Source of the DNA: Anisus vortex
Taxonomy: Eukaryota > Mollusca > Gastropoda > Planorbidae
DNA: 64,000 nucleotides
Direction of reading: 5' to 3'
Assembly (NCBI GenBank): GCA_949126835.1
Contig: OX421499.1
Location: 25,098,990 to 25,162,989, forward strand
The notes under the pieces are model-generated. The model had not been told where the DNA came from, searched no databases, and saw only the letters and a list, made by a program, of their open reading frames with translations. Shown in pieces: positions 12,188 to 23,225 of this stretch. A program made the translations under genes and the position numbers. Numbering within the stretch: position 1 is the first letter of the stretch; each line of letters opens with the position of its first letter.

Positions 12188-12292
12188 AACACCTCGCCAT
12201 CCATAGACCTAAGGGCATCACAAGACCGGAACAAATGGCAAGATATTGTTAACAGTCAACGATGGTGCCCCAACGACCCACCCACGGGTTAA
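12188..12292 (+). pseudogene. C-terminal remnant of a LINE ORF2
   Basis: The frame ending at the TAA at 12290-12292 reads ...ASQDRNKWQDIVNSQRW then CPNDPPTG. The pattern Asp-Arg-x-x-Trp-x-x-(I/L)-(V/L) near the end is typical of the C-terminus of animal non-LTR retrotransposon polyproteins. The element is strongly 5'-truncated. The 3' UTR continues with gggataggtgaaggtgaagg and may run into the TA repeat at 12315. Confidence 0.6.
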
Positions 12293-12314
12293 GGGATAGG
12301 TGAAGGTGAAGGTG

Positions 12315-12336
12315 ATATATATATATATATATATAA
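12315..12336. repeat. (TA)n microsatellite
   Basis: A short pure TA run that follows the LINE fragment tail directly. Confidence 0.8.
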
Positions 12337-12439
12337 TGTTTTATTCACTTTTATCACAGTGTGTCTTATAGCCATTAAAAGTATGTTCTTGTTCACTTTA
12401 TTTTATATTGATTTTAATACCTTTTTAAAAAGATGTATT

Positions 12440-12740
12440 TTATTAAGCCTGCCTTAATATAGCTTACCCTAATAAAGCTTACCTTTATAAATCATTATTT
12501 AATAAATTATACTTTTATCAAGCATTACTTATTCAAACTTACTTATAGGCCAGTAAAACTTATTTTTATTAAGCATTCCTTAAACGAGCTTAACTATATA
12601 AGTTTACCTTTATTAAACCTTACCTTAATAAAAATATTCCTTAATAAAGCCTAATTTAATAAAGATTACCTTTATAAAGATTACTTTTATAAACATTTCT
12701 TTAATAAAGCTCACCTTTGTAAAACATTACCTTATTAGTT
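12440..12740. repeat. Degenerate AT-rich tandem repeat
   Basis: Diverged steps of the type cttaataaagcttacctttata recur about every 12-26 bp with many substitutions. The array is old, and its exact period cannot be fixed by eye. Confidence 0.55.
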
Positions 12741-13185
12741 CATTATTCTTTTATAAATAATGTTCCTGTAAACAAATTATATTTTTATTTCAAATCTATG
12801 TGTGATACAATTCATTTAATCTTGAGCGTGATATATTTTTTTTAAATTGTTTATCTGTTTCTTTTTTATGTTTCTATTTGTTTTACATCGGAGAAGATTA
12901 AGTGATGCTAATTTCAGGGGATTTAATTCAAGGACGAGCACTCGTAAAGAGCTCAAGGTAAAAACTCTGACTGGCTACTTCAATTTAATTGCCCCATTAC
13001 AATTTATTGTCACGAGTTTCAGAATGAGGCTGTGATGTGGAAGTATTGATCCGGTTATAAGCTAGTACAGTTAGACCAACAGACTGTTATAAGAAATTTT
13101 TTTTCAGTTGGGAAGGCTTTTTTTTTAAAATAAAGGATGAAAAAGCCTTCGCCCCCATATGTGCCTCAAACCCGTAGACTAAATG
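12741..13185. other. No gene recognised
   Basis: Anonymous AT-rich DNA between two repeat tracts. Confidence 0.5.
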
Positions 13186-13700
13186 GTTGGTAAGGGAGTT
13201 GGTAGGTGGCTAGGTGTCTAGGCTGGTGTGTGGGTTAAGTGCAAAGGGTTGGTATGTAGGTGGTTGTGTAGCCGGTCATTGGGTTGGTAAGTAGGTGCGT
13301 ATGTATCTATATAACATACAAAAAGGCATAGGTGAGTGGTTAGATAAGTATGTAAGTAGGTAGGTAGAACGGGTTTGGATTTTTGGGTAAGCATATATGT
13401 AGGACGGCCAAGGGTAGACATGTGTATAGTACGTTGGTGGGTAGGTAGGTAGATTGGTAGCTATCTACAGTAGGCAGGAAGGCAACAAGTATTTATGTTA
13501 GTAGGTAGGTAGGTAAGTATATAGGTAAGTAGGTAGGTATGTTGGTGTGTAGTTAGGTGTGTAGTTTGGTGGATAGGTAGGTAGATAGGTAGGTAAGTAT
13601 ATAGGTAAGTAGGTAGGTATGTTGGTGTGTAGTTAGGTGGGTAGGTAGGTATATAGGTAGGTGGATTTGTAGATAGGCAGAAAGTTAGGTAGGTGGTGGG
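13186..13700. repeat. GGTA/GTTGGT-rich degenerate minisatellite
   Basis: Steps such as ggtaggtagg, taggtaagtatataggtaag and gttggtgtgtag recur. One block of about 100 bp is repeated at about 13520 and 13590. The minus strand gives Thr/Tyr/Pro-rich open frames that mirror the repeat. Confidence 0.85.
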
Positions 13701-14210
13701 AGAGTAGGTATTCAATTGACCAAAGTAAACGCGTGGGTTTTGTATACTCCACACCATCTGCTTGTGTGCCGTTGCTTAATAAAACAGAATAAACGCATTC
13801 CTCATGAACTCTATGTATCAAAATGCACTCTTAGATGGGTTACTTTCTTGTGTACAAAAATAACTTAGTTGGGTTATTAAAATGTATTTATTTTTATTTA
13901 TTTCTATGTTAGAAGAGTCAGTGACTTTACTGTTCTTTTGTTTTCTTTAAAATTATTTTAAAAAAAACAACTAAAAAAGTACACAAATGAAAAAAAAATT
14001 TTGTAAAGTAAAGGTAATTAGATTAGTATATCGCCTAAGGAGATTTGATACCTCGATTTAGTGTTACCAACGAGAAGGGTCGATGAGGGTGGGAATATGT
14101 TAAGCAAGTCATGTTTGCAAAAAGTGCAGAGCGTATACGTTTCTATTTCTCGGAACAACTGTTCACTTTGAATTATCTCCCTTGTGCTTTCGAACATAAA
14201 AATATTTATT
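13701..14210. other. No gene recognised
   Basis: Anonymous sequence. No coding or element signature was seen. Confidence 0.5.
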
Positions 14211-14216
14211 ATATTA

Positions 14217-14698
14217 AACTAGCTAAATTTCCCGGCGCTGCCCGGGGGAAAATAAAACAGGCCTGTATAAGCTACAGATAAAAGTTTTATGAACAAAAAT
14301 GAACAGAAAGCTATAAATCTAATAATTAAAATAAATGTTCATTTTTTGCTGAAGACATTTAGGAAAGTAATTTAAAATAATAGTGTAATCTGGTAAGAAA
14401 TAGGCAAGTCTTTTTATTTAACAAAAATCTAAATTGCCCGGTGTTAGTCGTAGATTCACAATCCTTTTTTTTAAAAATAATATTAGATCTAATTGAAATT
14501 AAAACAATTGTAGAAAAAGTACAGACTAACTGGAGAATCGAACCCGGGTCTCCCGCATGGCATATACTCTTGGCTAGCTAAGCCACATGTCCGAAGCGAA
14601 ATCGCAAAAGTATAATATGATACAATAAGGTGGCGTGTCTTTAAATTAACAAATATGTTTGGTTAAACACACACAGAGTGTACTTTATATATATAGAC
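14217..14698 (-). mobile_element. Repeat family H: tRNA-like module plus GC hairpin end (Helitron/Helentron-like)
   Basis: Read on the minus strand, it begins with an AT-rich segment (tatatataaag), then gtgtgtgtttaacc and a tRNA-like block. The block's box B (ggttcgattct) is the complement of 14534-14544. The copy ends with ccccgggcagcgccggg then aaatttagctagtt. The same order occurs at 28504, 34091 and 51696. The near-terminal GC hairpin and AT-rich start resemble non-autonomous Helitron2/Helentron elements; that placement is inference. Confidence 0.65.
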
Positions 14699-14718
14699 AT
14701 TCAGACTGAGAGAGAGAG

Positions 14719-14894
<176 letters not shown>

Positions 14895-15024
14895 TTATTA
14901 TTATTATTTGACCAATACATTGAGTTTAAAAATTGTGTTTTGTTTATAGAAATCTCTTATGTAAAATCAATTGGGATTTTTCTTTCATAGACATTTTAGA
15001 AAATGCAGAAAAGAAAAGGAAAAA

Positions 15025-15120
15025 GGTCTCACTATTGGGACTCGAACCCATTCTCAGATGTACACTGGCAGAAGTAGCCTACACACGCAGACCACTCTGC
15101 CTTACGTATATATTATATGT
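15025..15120 (-). repeat. tRNA-like sequence, unassigned SINE fragment
   Basis: On the minus strand, gcagagtggtctgcgtgtgt is followed at tRNA-like spacing by gggttcgagtccc. These resemble pol III boxes A and B. No family body could be recognised, and it is not a clean tRNA gene. Confidence 0.35.
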
Positions 15121-15289
15121 GAGAGAGTTTATATGTATGTGTTATGTGTTGTGCTGTGGCTTATTAGACGTGTTAACTTCTCATTACTTTCTTCTAAGCT
15201 ATATATAGTCATTTTGAACACTTTAAAAATCGTGTATTTCAACTTGTGCAGAAATCTATAGAGATAAGATACAATACATTAATGTCTTT

Positions 15290-15476
15290 TATTTTTCAAC
15301 CTGGATTTCAGCCTTCATTAGATCCTAAGTTTTAATGTCTTCAGTGAAAAAAATAATTTATTTTAATTATCAGAGCTATAGCCTACTGTTCATTGTAGTT
15401 TATACAATTTTTCTGTAGCTTATACAGGCTTTGTTTTGTTTTCCCCCCGGGCAACGACAGGGAATTTAGCTTGTTG
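15290..15476 (+). mobile_element. Family H 3'-end fragment
   Basis: Carries the conserved distal part gtcttcagtgaaaaaaataa, ctgtagcttatacaggc and the terminal hairpin ccccgggcaacgacaggg followed by aatttagcttgtt. The tRNA-like module is absent or replaced. It lies in inverted orientation to the copy at 14217-14698, so the pair forms a large inverted repeat around the GATA tract. Confidence 0.6.
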
Positions 15477-16276
15477 GATGTAATATTTTGTATCGGTATC
15501 TCTGGTGATTTGAGTGTTTCATTTAGTCGTCTGTAACTTTTTTTTTTCAAATCTATTGCTAACTATGCAGCCAAAAGTTTATGCTGTACCCACAAATTTT
15601 GTTGCCGTGCAATACCTTTCTTTTTAAATTTAAAGACTTGTGAAACGAAGTGTTCACGCGGTATTTAACACTTTAGACTTTAGACTCTAGACCTACTCTT
15701 GTGTGAAAACCCAATAGACCCTCTATATGAAATTAATAACGTAATTCAAAACGATAGACCCTTTCCCTATACTCGTAATGGAGAGCTCCGTGCTGTCGAT
15801 TCGGGTTTTTCTCATTCAAGGAATGAGTTAACTTCCACTCTTATACTGTCTTAGACGATTACTTAGTTGTGTAAATGTTGTGACCTTTCGGGTCAGATTT
15901 TACTTTTAGCTTTTTAGGTGGGGTCTATCGATGTGGTCAGGGGAGATTAATGGAATTAATTTGTTGTATGGTGCGAAGTAAGATACTGTAGTTTGAGTTA
16001 CAGTTCCTGTTAAAGAGTTTGATCCGACGGTGCAGAATACAAAAAGTGCTCATGATAGCAATTCAGCACTGGAGGGAAATTCTCCTCACTTCCGAAAGTA
16101 GCATAGCAACACTGATCTATAAAAAAAATGGATGTAGTCTAGCCCCCCCCTTTATAAATTTGTTTGTGCAAAGTGGGGTTGCGGAAACTAGCTAGCCGCC
16201 ATTGCTATCCCAATTGACTGATCAATATCAGCGAATAATCTGATTCAAATAGGAAGACACCACCTATGATTGGAAC
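15477..16276. other. No gene recognised
   Basis: Anonymous DNA. No coding signature was noticed on either strand. Confidence 0.5.
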
Positions 16277-16288
16277 AAACGTGTACTA

Positions 16289-16509
16289 ATCTTCTTCTTC
16301 TTCTTCTATTAGCCAGTCTGCAGAGCTGTTTGCTCTTTTGCAGTCAATGCCAGACAAACATATTTACAAGTCTTTTTCAATTGTTCAATGCAGCTATATA
16401 ATGTTTTGGTGAAGGTAGGTTGAGGTTGGAGCAAGGTGCGTCTGCGGTCGGTTAGCCCAGGGCACTCAAGCAGGAAGTGGTCCACAGTTTCTTGTGGGCA
16501 GAGGCAAAA
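16289..16509 (-). mobile_element. 5'-truncated LINE insertion with 12-bp TSD and (GAA)n tail
   Basis: A perfect 12-bp duplication, aaacgtgtacta, flanks the insert at 16277-16288 and 16510-16521. On the minus strand the frame 16506-16309 begins with CLCPQETVDHFLLECPG. This is a zinc-knuckle motif (C-x-C, H, C) found near the C-terminus of many non-LTR ORF2 proteins. The frame stays open for 65 codons to its TAA. A tail of about six GAA units follows. The short intact frame and perfect TSD point to a fairly recent insertion. Confidence 0.8.
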
Positions 16510-16650
16510 AAACGTGTACTATAAAAAAAAAAAACAGGAACAATTATGCGAAAATGTAGCTCACAACTTAGGGGCTTAAGGATCTGCACTTGTAGAAAAG
16601 CGAAAGTCTTTAGTATAAGGCTAAACATCATTTCTAAATAAAGATTTAGT

Positions 16651-16905
16651 CTATCATGCTTGCAGTTTTATTATTTATTTAAAATTTTTAATTTATTTTA
16701 TAATTAATTTAAAATTTAATACATTAAGTACATGTTCACTTTAAATTTATTTACTGGTCAGTGTAAACTTGAGTTTGTTCTATTATGCGTGCAGTTTTAT
16801 TATTCATTAAAAAAAAATATTAATTTTTATAATTAATTTCAAATTTAGTACATTAAGTACATGTTCACTTTAAATGTATTTACAGGTCAGTGTTAAGAAA
16901 AATAT
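16651..16905. repeat. Two-copy tandem duplication, 129-bp period
   Basis: The text ctatcatgcttgcagtttta at 16651 recurs as ctattatgcgtgcagtttta at 16780. The match continues through acattaagtacatgttcact and ggtcagtgt. The copies differ at scattered sites, so the duplication is not new. Confidence 0.75.
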
Positions 16906-17570
16906 TATTTTATAGTTCAGTGTTGGCGTAACATAGAAGGGCGAACGCTTGGAATCAATTACATGTATAATCCATTCCTTTTAGAGGTATATATATATAA
17001 GTGGTGGGATAATGATTATTTAATTACTAATTGGAATCAGTTCATTTAAATATGATAAAAACCAATATTTTTTGGTTAATTATGAGCAATACTTTTTTAC
17101 TTCCATTCTATTAACTTGTATTTTCTGTCTGTCTGCTTGCTTGCTTGGTTGCTTGCTTGATAGCAAAACTTTGCATCGATTTTTCCACCACTTCCCGTGG
17201 TCCAATCAAGCTGAAATTTGGGCAGCAGACTTGTCCAGACTAACAATACATTCTATTAAATTTTCAGTTAAAACAACTTAATTATACTATACTTGTGACA
17301 ATATTCATTTCTTAAAAGGAAAGTATAAGAAAAATTTTGGTTTCACGTAAAAAATGCCTGTGCAACTTTTTATAGTTTTTATACCTAAGGCCTTATCAGC
17401 TTTAAGTATCTATCTTACCTTAAAATATTCATTTCCCCCATTCTCAAGATAAAGGCGTCACAAGTACATCCGTGGTTTACGTCTTGTCTTGCATTTTGGT
17501 AACGGATTTTTAGGTTGTTAATTTGTTGTTGTTTTTTCCTGCCTATTACCGGCAACCCATTAATTTGATC
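16906..17570. other. No gene recognised
   Basis: AT-rich anonymous DNA. An open frame at 17072-17281 has no family signature and contains a short TTGC-repeat segment. Confidence 0.45.
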
Positions 17571-17715
17571 GTTATTCAGTCCCAGTATACAGCGGGGGAT
17601 TTAAAAAAAAATGGAAAGGAGCAAAGCACCCGCTCCGCTTGAACTATCCCCATGACAGGCGCCTCAAATAGCCTCTGCCAACCAAAATCTAACTGCTCGA
17701 CTGCTAGAACGAAAT

Positions 17716-18195
17716 TAGAGGCCGACCGAAATTCGGTGTTGGTTTCGGTTTTGGTGCCGTAAGTATGCAAATTGACACTTTCGGCGTTGTTTCGGTTTAG
17801 GCCGAAACCAAAAAGTTAACTTTCGATTTGCTTTCGGTTTCCGTCGCAATTGATATTGACCATCGGTCATCAGCCGAATATATATTTTAACTTTCGAAAT
17901 TCAGACTGCAACGCTAGTGCTGCATCTATTACTCTGCTTCTTGATAAAATTATACATAATACATGTATATACAAATGTATACACTTATTATATGTTCTAT
18001 GGTTTACATAAATAGAGTACCCATAAACTAGTTAATACTACACAAAAATGTGCAGTCCTTTTACGACTTTTCTTTGGCAAATTTCGGTTTATCTTTCGGT
18101 CTCTGTTTCGGCCTGAATGTGTAGTTAAACTTTCGGTTTCGGCCGAAAGTCAATTTATAACTATCGTGTATGATTTTGGTTTTGGTCAGCCTCTA
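17716..18195. mobile_element. Non-autonomous hAT element with 8-bp TSD
   Basis: The ends tagaggccgacc and ggtcagcctcta form a terminal inverted repeat with one mismatch in 12. A perfect 8-bp duplication, aacgaaat, flanks it (17708-17715 and 18196-18203), the length expected for hAT. The interior is rich in ttcggtttcggt-type motifs near both ends and has no coding capacity. Confidence 0.85.
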
Positions 18196-18579
18196 AACGA
18201 AATTGTACCTAAGTAAGCTGATAATGGTAACGCTTCTACTGAAAACAGGAGAAGATGTGTAGTTAGGCCAATGGTGACTTAAAAACCATTTGCTTGTAGT
18301 AGGCAGGGCTCGTAAACCTTGGTGGGTAACTCATCTAAAAGAGGGAAACCCCGATCTCAAACCTCCTGATGACAGAAGATGCTACGGATGAAAAACTTGA
18401 GAAAAATTAGGAGATGAAGTCACTAAAGGCAGTCTTATTGTGACATCGCTATTTCTCTGGAAGCTCCCGCGACGAAGTTGGTGGTACCAATGTGTATCAG
18501 CTTAACTGTTCCTTTGGATTTACCAGCGACGTGGAGAGGGGGGAAACTCGCTGCCTGGGCAAAATTGAACCCTCTATGG

Positions 18580-18895
18580 CAGGGGTCTCCAAACTACGGC
18601 CCGCGGGCCGGATGCGGCCCGCGAGGCCCTCTCATCCAGCCCGTGGAGACTGGGAGACCTGTTTCTATACGAAAAAAAATGTACTTGCATCCTGCCAAGA
18701 TCAGCCGCCGCTTACGTAGACATTATGTTTTCACCATTCCCACTAATGCAGATGTTCACGTGTAGTGTATCAATTTTAAATAATAACTGAATACAATAAT
18801 ATTAAATTAATAATTAAAAACAACATCTACGTTTTGAACCCTTTTTATTGTTACCTCAAGTGTGTCGTCTGCCTCGTCTGATAATTAATGTGGCC
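18580..18895. mobile_element. hAT-like element lacking its right terminal repeat
   Basis: The left end caggggtctccaaactacgg then cccgcgggccggatgcggcc is a typical hAT-type start. The 8-mer ctctatgg flanks it at 18572-18579 and 18896-18903, like a target-site duplication. However, the right side ends taattaatgtggcc, with no complement of the left end. Either the last part was lost in a repair event that spared the duplication, or the second 8-mer is a coincidence. Confidence 0.55.
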
Positions 18896-18962
18896 CTCTA
18901 TGGCGTTGCTTCTTCTATTTCTTTCACTTACCTGATTAATTTCCTATTCTTACGCAGAGAGA

Positions 18963-19225
18963 TACGGGACAAGGGTGCCGAGCGGCAGCGCGTTCGACTG
19001 GCGATCCGAAGGTACAGGGTTCAAATCCTGGTGCAGGCTAGGATTTTTTTTCTCGGGACTTGAGGGTGCCCCTGAGTCTACCCAGCTCTGACACTTGTTG
19101 GGATAAAGTGAAGGCGGCTGGGCATTGTGCTGGCCACACAGCCCCTCGCGTGACGTAGCCACAGAAACTGGTAAACGCTGCTACACTAGCCCTATGATCA
19201 GTTTGGTCCGAAGGGTACTTTTTTT
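18963..19225 (+). mobile_element. tRNA-derived SINE, family S (near full length, 13-bp TSD)
   Basis: The 13-bp duplication ttacgcagagaga is at 18950-18962 and 19226-19238. The copy carries gccgagcggcagcg (box A region), ggttcaaatcc (box B with one change), ggctaggatttttt, cccagctctga, aaggcggctgggcattgtgc and the 3' end ggtccgaagggtactt with a run of T. It is inserted into the same older segment as the two hAT elements upstream. Confidence 0.92.
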
Positions 19226-19239
19226 TTACGCAGAGAGAA

Positions 19240-21330
19240 GAGCAAGAAGTGAATGTTAAAGGAGAAGACCTTAGTCCTTTTTTCTTGAGAACCACAATGC
19301 CAATCGTCGCTGATGTCACATATTCACTCAGTAAAACTTTTTTTACTACATTAAACACTGACTTCATGATTGATCTGATCTCTTATATATATATTTAAAA
19401 AAAAAAAGTAAATTTACATGTCGCACTGCAAGGGAAAGTAGCTTTTTGAAAAATAATGGTGGTAATTATCGTTTTTTGGCTAGCAGTGCTATGTACTTCT
19501 CAAATGAGAGACTCGAACCGAATAATAAGGCAATATAAATGTTTGTAACTAGTTTAAATCGTGCTTCTTCTGGCTGAGTGTTAAAGCGTCAAGATGCACT
19601 CTTATATTTCTCGATAATTAGACACGTTCCAACTTAAAAGCTAAAATAATAGCAGTTTTCTAGAAACGAAACAAAACAAAAAAAAAAAAAGGTAATGAAT
19701 TTTAAAAAAAGTGTTGTGTTATAGTTTTATTTGTTTTTGTTTTTATAGTCAAGAAACATGATTTTTAATGCAAAAAAATGACTGATGTAACACTATGATG
19801 TTTGGAGAAACTGTCTTGTACTTTAACCGATGCCTATGCGCAGCCTTAATGCATGGGTTAAGTTTTCGTGGTCACTGCATACAGGAGAGAAAGGGGCAAT
19901 GAGCTGTGTGACCAGAACTATTCCCAGCCGAAATTACATTCCCCTAAAGACAACAGTGCCATTTTGACTCTGCGGGACATCTTTCAATTCTACAAATCCT
20001 AGATTTGAAGCCGAGCCCAAGAGACTCACAATCCAACTAGATCTAACTGTCTCGATTCCTATGAAAAGAAAATTTTTAGAATTTTTTTATGAGTCGCTCT
20101 TAATTATGTGGTACTCACAACTTTACGTAGACATGGACTGGTCATGACTATGAAAGACTGAGAACCTATGAATTAGTTTAATTATTATTGACATTTTCAT
20201 CGCAGCTACACCCATTCTTTCTTTTCTTTTCTTTTTTCGGGTCTTTGTTGTTTTTTGTTCCCTTTTATTCGTGTGTTATTGTTTTTAGTTTTTGTTTCTT
20301 GTCTCTGCTAAACATCAAGAGTTTGTAATGCACTTTAAAATAAAAAAAGTTATAAAGACTTTTTTACAAATCAATACAAAACATATCATCATTTCTTTTG
20401 TTTCTGTTGAATTACTTTAATTTGTTGACATTATTGAGGTAATAAAGTGTGAACTAAATAAAATGAGAATGTAATGAAGGAATCTTGGAAAACAAGAGGA
20501 AACGTAATGTAAGGACGGTATGCGTGTGTGTGATTTTGTGTTTGTGTTTATGTGTGTTTGTGTGCCTAATGCTATTAATATAGTCTTTTATTTTTACTCC
20601 GGTCTCATTCTATTGAATAACACTGTCTTGGAGCACACATTATTATCTTATATATATTATACATTACAGACAATCCTTCTATAAAGAAGATCATTGCAAG
20701 TATCCTGCGCAAGTATTAACATTTAAAAGTAATATCCATACACTCATCATTACATACACAATTACACACATACACACACCAACTATTGCTTTTCGAAAAT
20801 GTCCAATCATCTTATGGGACTTCTTTTTTATCTACTACCAATTCAAATTCTGCTTTTTCTTTTAAGTCTGGCCTTTCGAATATTACTTGTCTCTTCTTTA
20901 TGACCCGATTAGAACATCAAACAATAGAACTGGTCGCCAACCTTTTCTCCCGGAAACTCTGATCTTTACATGCAGGTAATCTTCAAAAGAATGAAATAAA
21001 ACCATTCAGCTGTCATTCAAACATTTCATAATCTTTCAGCGTTGTGTATTTAAAAAGTAATATGTAAAATATACTATGCTTTGTATTTTTTTTATTTAAA
21101 TATAAAATGGTATTGTTACATTGGCTAGTCGATATGAAGGAGCTAAGATTACTTCCTCAACCCTTGCCTGCATAACATGCATAACTTGCTACCGCTATCT
21201 TAGACCCGGCTCTAAGGGAATTTGTCCGTACTCTTAAAAACTATGAACATAATTTTCAACTCCACGTTCTTCTAAGGAATTTAAATTAGGTATATGTGAG
21301 CTTTTTAATGTTTTTGTTTATTTTTACCAT
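19240..21330. other. No gene recognised
   Basis: Mostly AT-rich anonymous DNA with short TG and CA runs (20520-20565, 20760-20780). On the minus strand, gcaatgatcttctttataga then aggattgtctgta near 20660-20700 matches the LINE 3' part at 34780-34815, so a LINE 3' scrap lies here. No host gene was recognised. Confidence 0.5.
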
Positions 21331-21337
21331 TCAGCTT

Positions 21338-21418
21338 TTAACCCTTCCCGTACCGACCTACTTCTATCTATGCTGCCTTCAGTTCCTCTATATACGCGCC
21401 CGGGACTGTAAGGGTTAA
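21338..21418. mobile_element. TTAA-flanked 73-bp inverted-repeat mini-element
   Basis: TTAA at 21338-21341 and 21415-21418 bracket a 73-bp segment. Its ends are cccttcccgtacc and gggactgtaaggg, an imperfect inverted repeat. Size and TTAA context match the object at 9409-9488, though the sequences differ. piggyBac-type termini often start CCCTT next to TTAA, so a remnant of that kind is possible. Confidence 0.45.
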
Positions 21419-21424
21419 TCTTCG

Positions 21425-21535
21425 TTAAGCGGTCCTTGTGTCTCGATAAAACACGAACTGCCCATAGACACCATTTTCAAACAGAAGTTTACATAGTTAG
21501 ACCCTCTCTATGGAAGAGTTCAATCGTTTTAATTA
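21425..21535 (+). pseudogene. Possible LINE C-terminal scrap
   Basis: One frame reads RTAHRHHFQTEVYIVRPSLW followed by KSSIVLIT and a stop. It is reminiscent of the Arg/Tyr/Trp-containing end of non-LTR reverse transcriptases. The match is short and could be chance. Confidence 0.25.
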
Positions 21536-22269
21536 CATAAATGTCGTCTTATTATTAAGTTTATAGTTATAGCGGAATTCAAAATCTAATCTACTTTTTT
21601 TTTTTTAGTCAATAAGTGATCTACATAATATTCAACATCATTGAGCGAAGGAGCGTCTGTAATGTATAAGATAGCGCCTTTGTGTTGGCGTTGTAAATTA
21701 AACAATGGTCTCCCCTTTTTTGGTCTCGACGTCACACGCCTTATTGTGTCAGAAGTCAGAACCTAATGGCAAAAGCAAAGTGAATATCATTTGTTTTTCT
21801 TAATGAAGCCACACGAAATTCCACCTTCTTCCTAAATCAATCTTTCTCTGGTGATGTCTATTAAAAGTGTCTTTATAAATAGGTTTGAAATAATATATTT
21901 AGAGCTTACCTACTCAGTTTCATTTTTTTTTATTTCAGTACTTTCTCCTTGCCCCAGAGTGCACATACAAACATAATATATACTTTGTTTACTATGTTTA
22001 AGTATCTGAAATCCAATCCATTATTTAACGGATATTCTTCTCTTCACAGGCATCAAAGTCACGTTTAGGTTGGTTTTGTGTGGGTTCATTTATGTGAGAA
22101 GTTGGTTTGGGAGAGGATTTTACCAGTTGTCTTAAAGGGGATGATGCTCTCTGGTGTACTTTGATTGCTGAATATTCATGTGTAATGAGCTTAGCAGAGT
22201 ATGTGATACATTTTTTTCTTTTCTTCATGGATGATAGGCAACAGACGCCAAAACAGGTTTTTGTATGGC

Positions 22270-22277
<8 letters not shown>

Positions 22278-22306
<29 letters not shown>
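22278..22306. repeat. (GT)n microsatellite
   Basis: A nearly pure GT run of about 14 units. Confidence 0.9.
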
Positions 22307-22307
<1 letters not shown>

Positions 22308-22309
22308 AC

Positions 22310-23220
22310 TATCATTGTGATTAAATGTAAACTTTTAAATGTTTTATTATATTATAAGTCACAGAAGCTCTTACTATGCAGAAGAAAATAACGTCCATTG
22401 CCCAAAAAAGACTGCAAGGCCTCACGGTTAGGACGGTGGCAGAGTTTGAACCCAGGTCGTCGTGTTGACGTAAAGTACTAACCGGCGGTTATATTAGATT
22501 TATATGGCGGATTCTGTACTTACGTGCTTACGTATGTATCACATGTCAAATGGATGCTTAGCTTGCTTAAATGTATGTTCTTTAATAAAAGGAATAAAAA
22601 GAGGCGAGTCCTATTACTCTAAAAAGGTGCTTAATGAACACATATGCCCCTTTCCCGAATCCCCATATATGTATATTTGTCTGAGAAATTGTAAAAAATT
22701 ATTTTATACCTTACAGAACCCATGGTGTTAAAATGAAAGGCTGTCAATACTGTGTCTGAAAGTGCTTTAGTACTCAAGTCTGAATCTTGAACTCTGTGAT
22801 TTAGATTCGAGTCTCCAGGAAATCAGACGGAATTATAGTAATTGTGGAGTTTAAGCTGTAGGACAAAGTGCTGTAAAGTTGTCTCAATGTTTTTTGTTCT
22901 TCTTGCTGTATTTTTTGGTTTGTTTCAATGTTTTCTTGTCTGCTTGTTTTTCGTTTCTTTTATTTTCTCATTCTTGTTTTGTTGTTGTTGTTGGTTTGTT
23001 ATTTGTTTCTTTATTTCTGTACTTTGCTTTGTTTTGTTTTTTCAAAAAATGTATATACACGAAATAGATAGACAGATGGATTTTGCAGTAAGATAATAGT
23101 GTTACGCACAGAATAAATATATCTATTCTGTGGTGTTACGTACATAAATAAATGGCAAAATATTTTTTTTACAAATGAGGTCTATGCAGAATGATTTCCC
23201 GGTCACGTGATGTTGAGTAG
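22310..23220. other. No gene recognised
   Basis: Anonymous sequence upstream of the transposon. Near 23110-23135, acagaataaatatatctatt followed by ctgtg forms a small hairpin. No coding signature was seen. Confidence 0.5.
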
Positions 23221-23225
23221 ATATA

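Noticed and set aside
17072..17281. 69-codon open frame with a hydrophobic start
   Set aside because: It includes TTGC tandem steps and has no family signature or splice context.
22842..23096. Phe/Leu/Cys-rich open frame resembling a membrane protein
   Set aside because: T-rich low-complexity DNA gives hydrophobic codons by chance, and overlapping frames are equally open.
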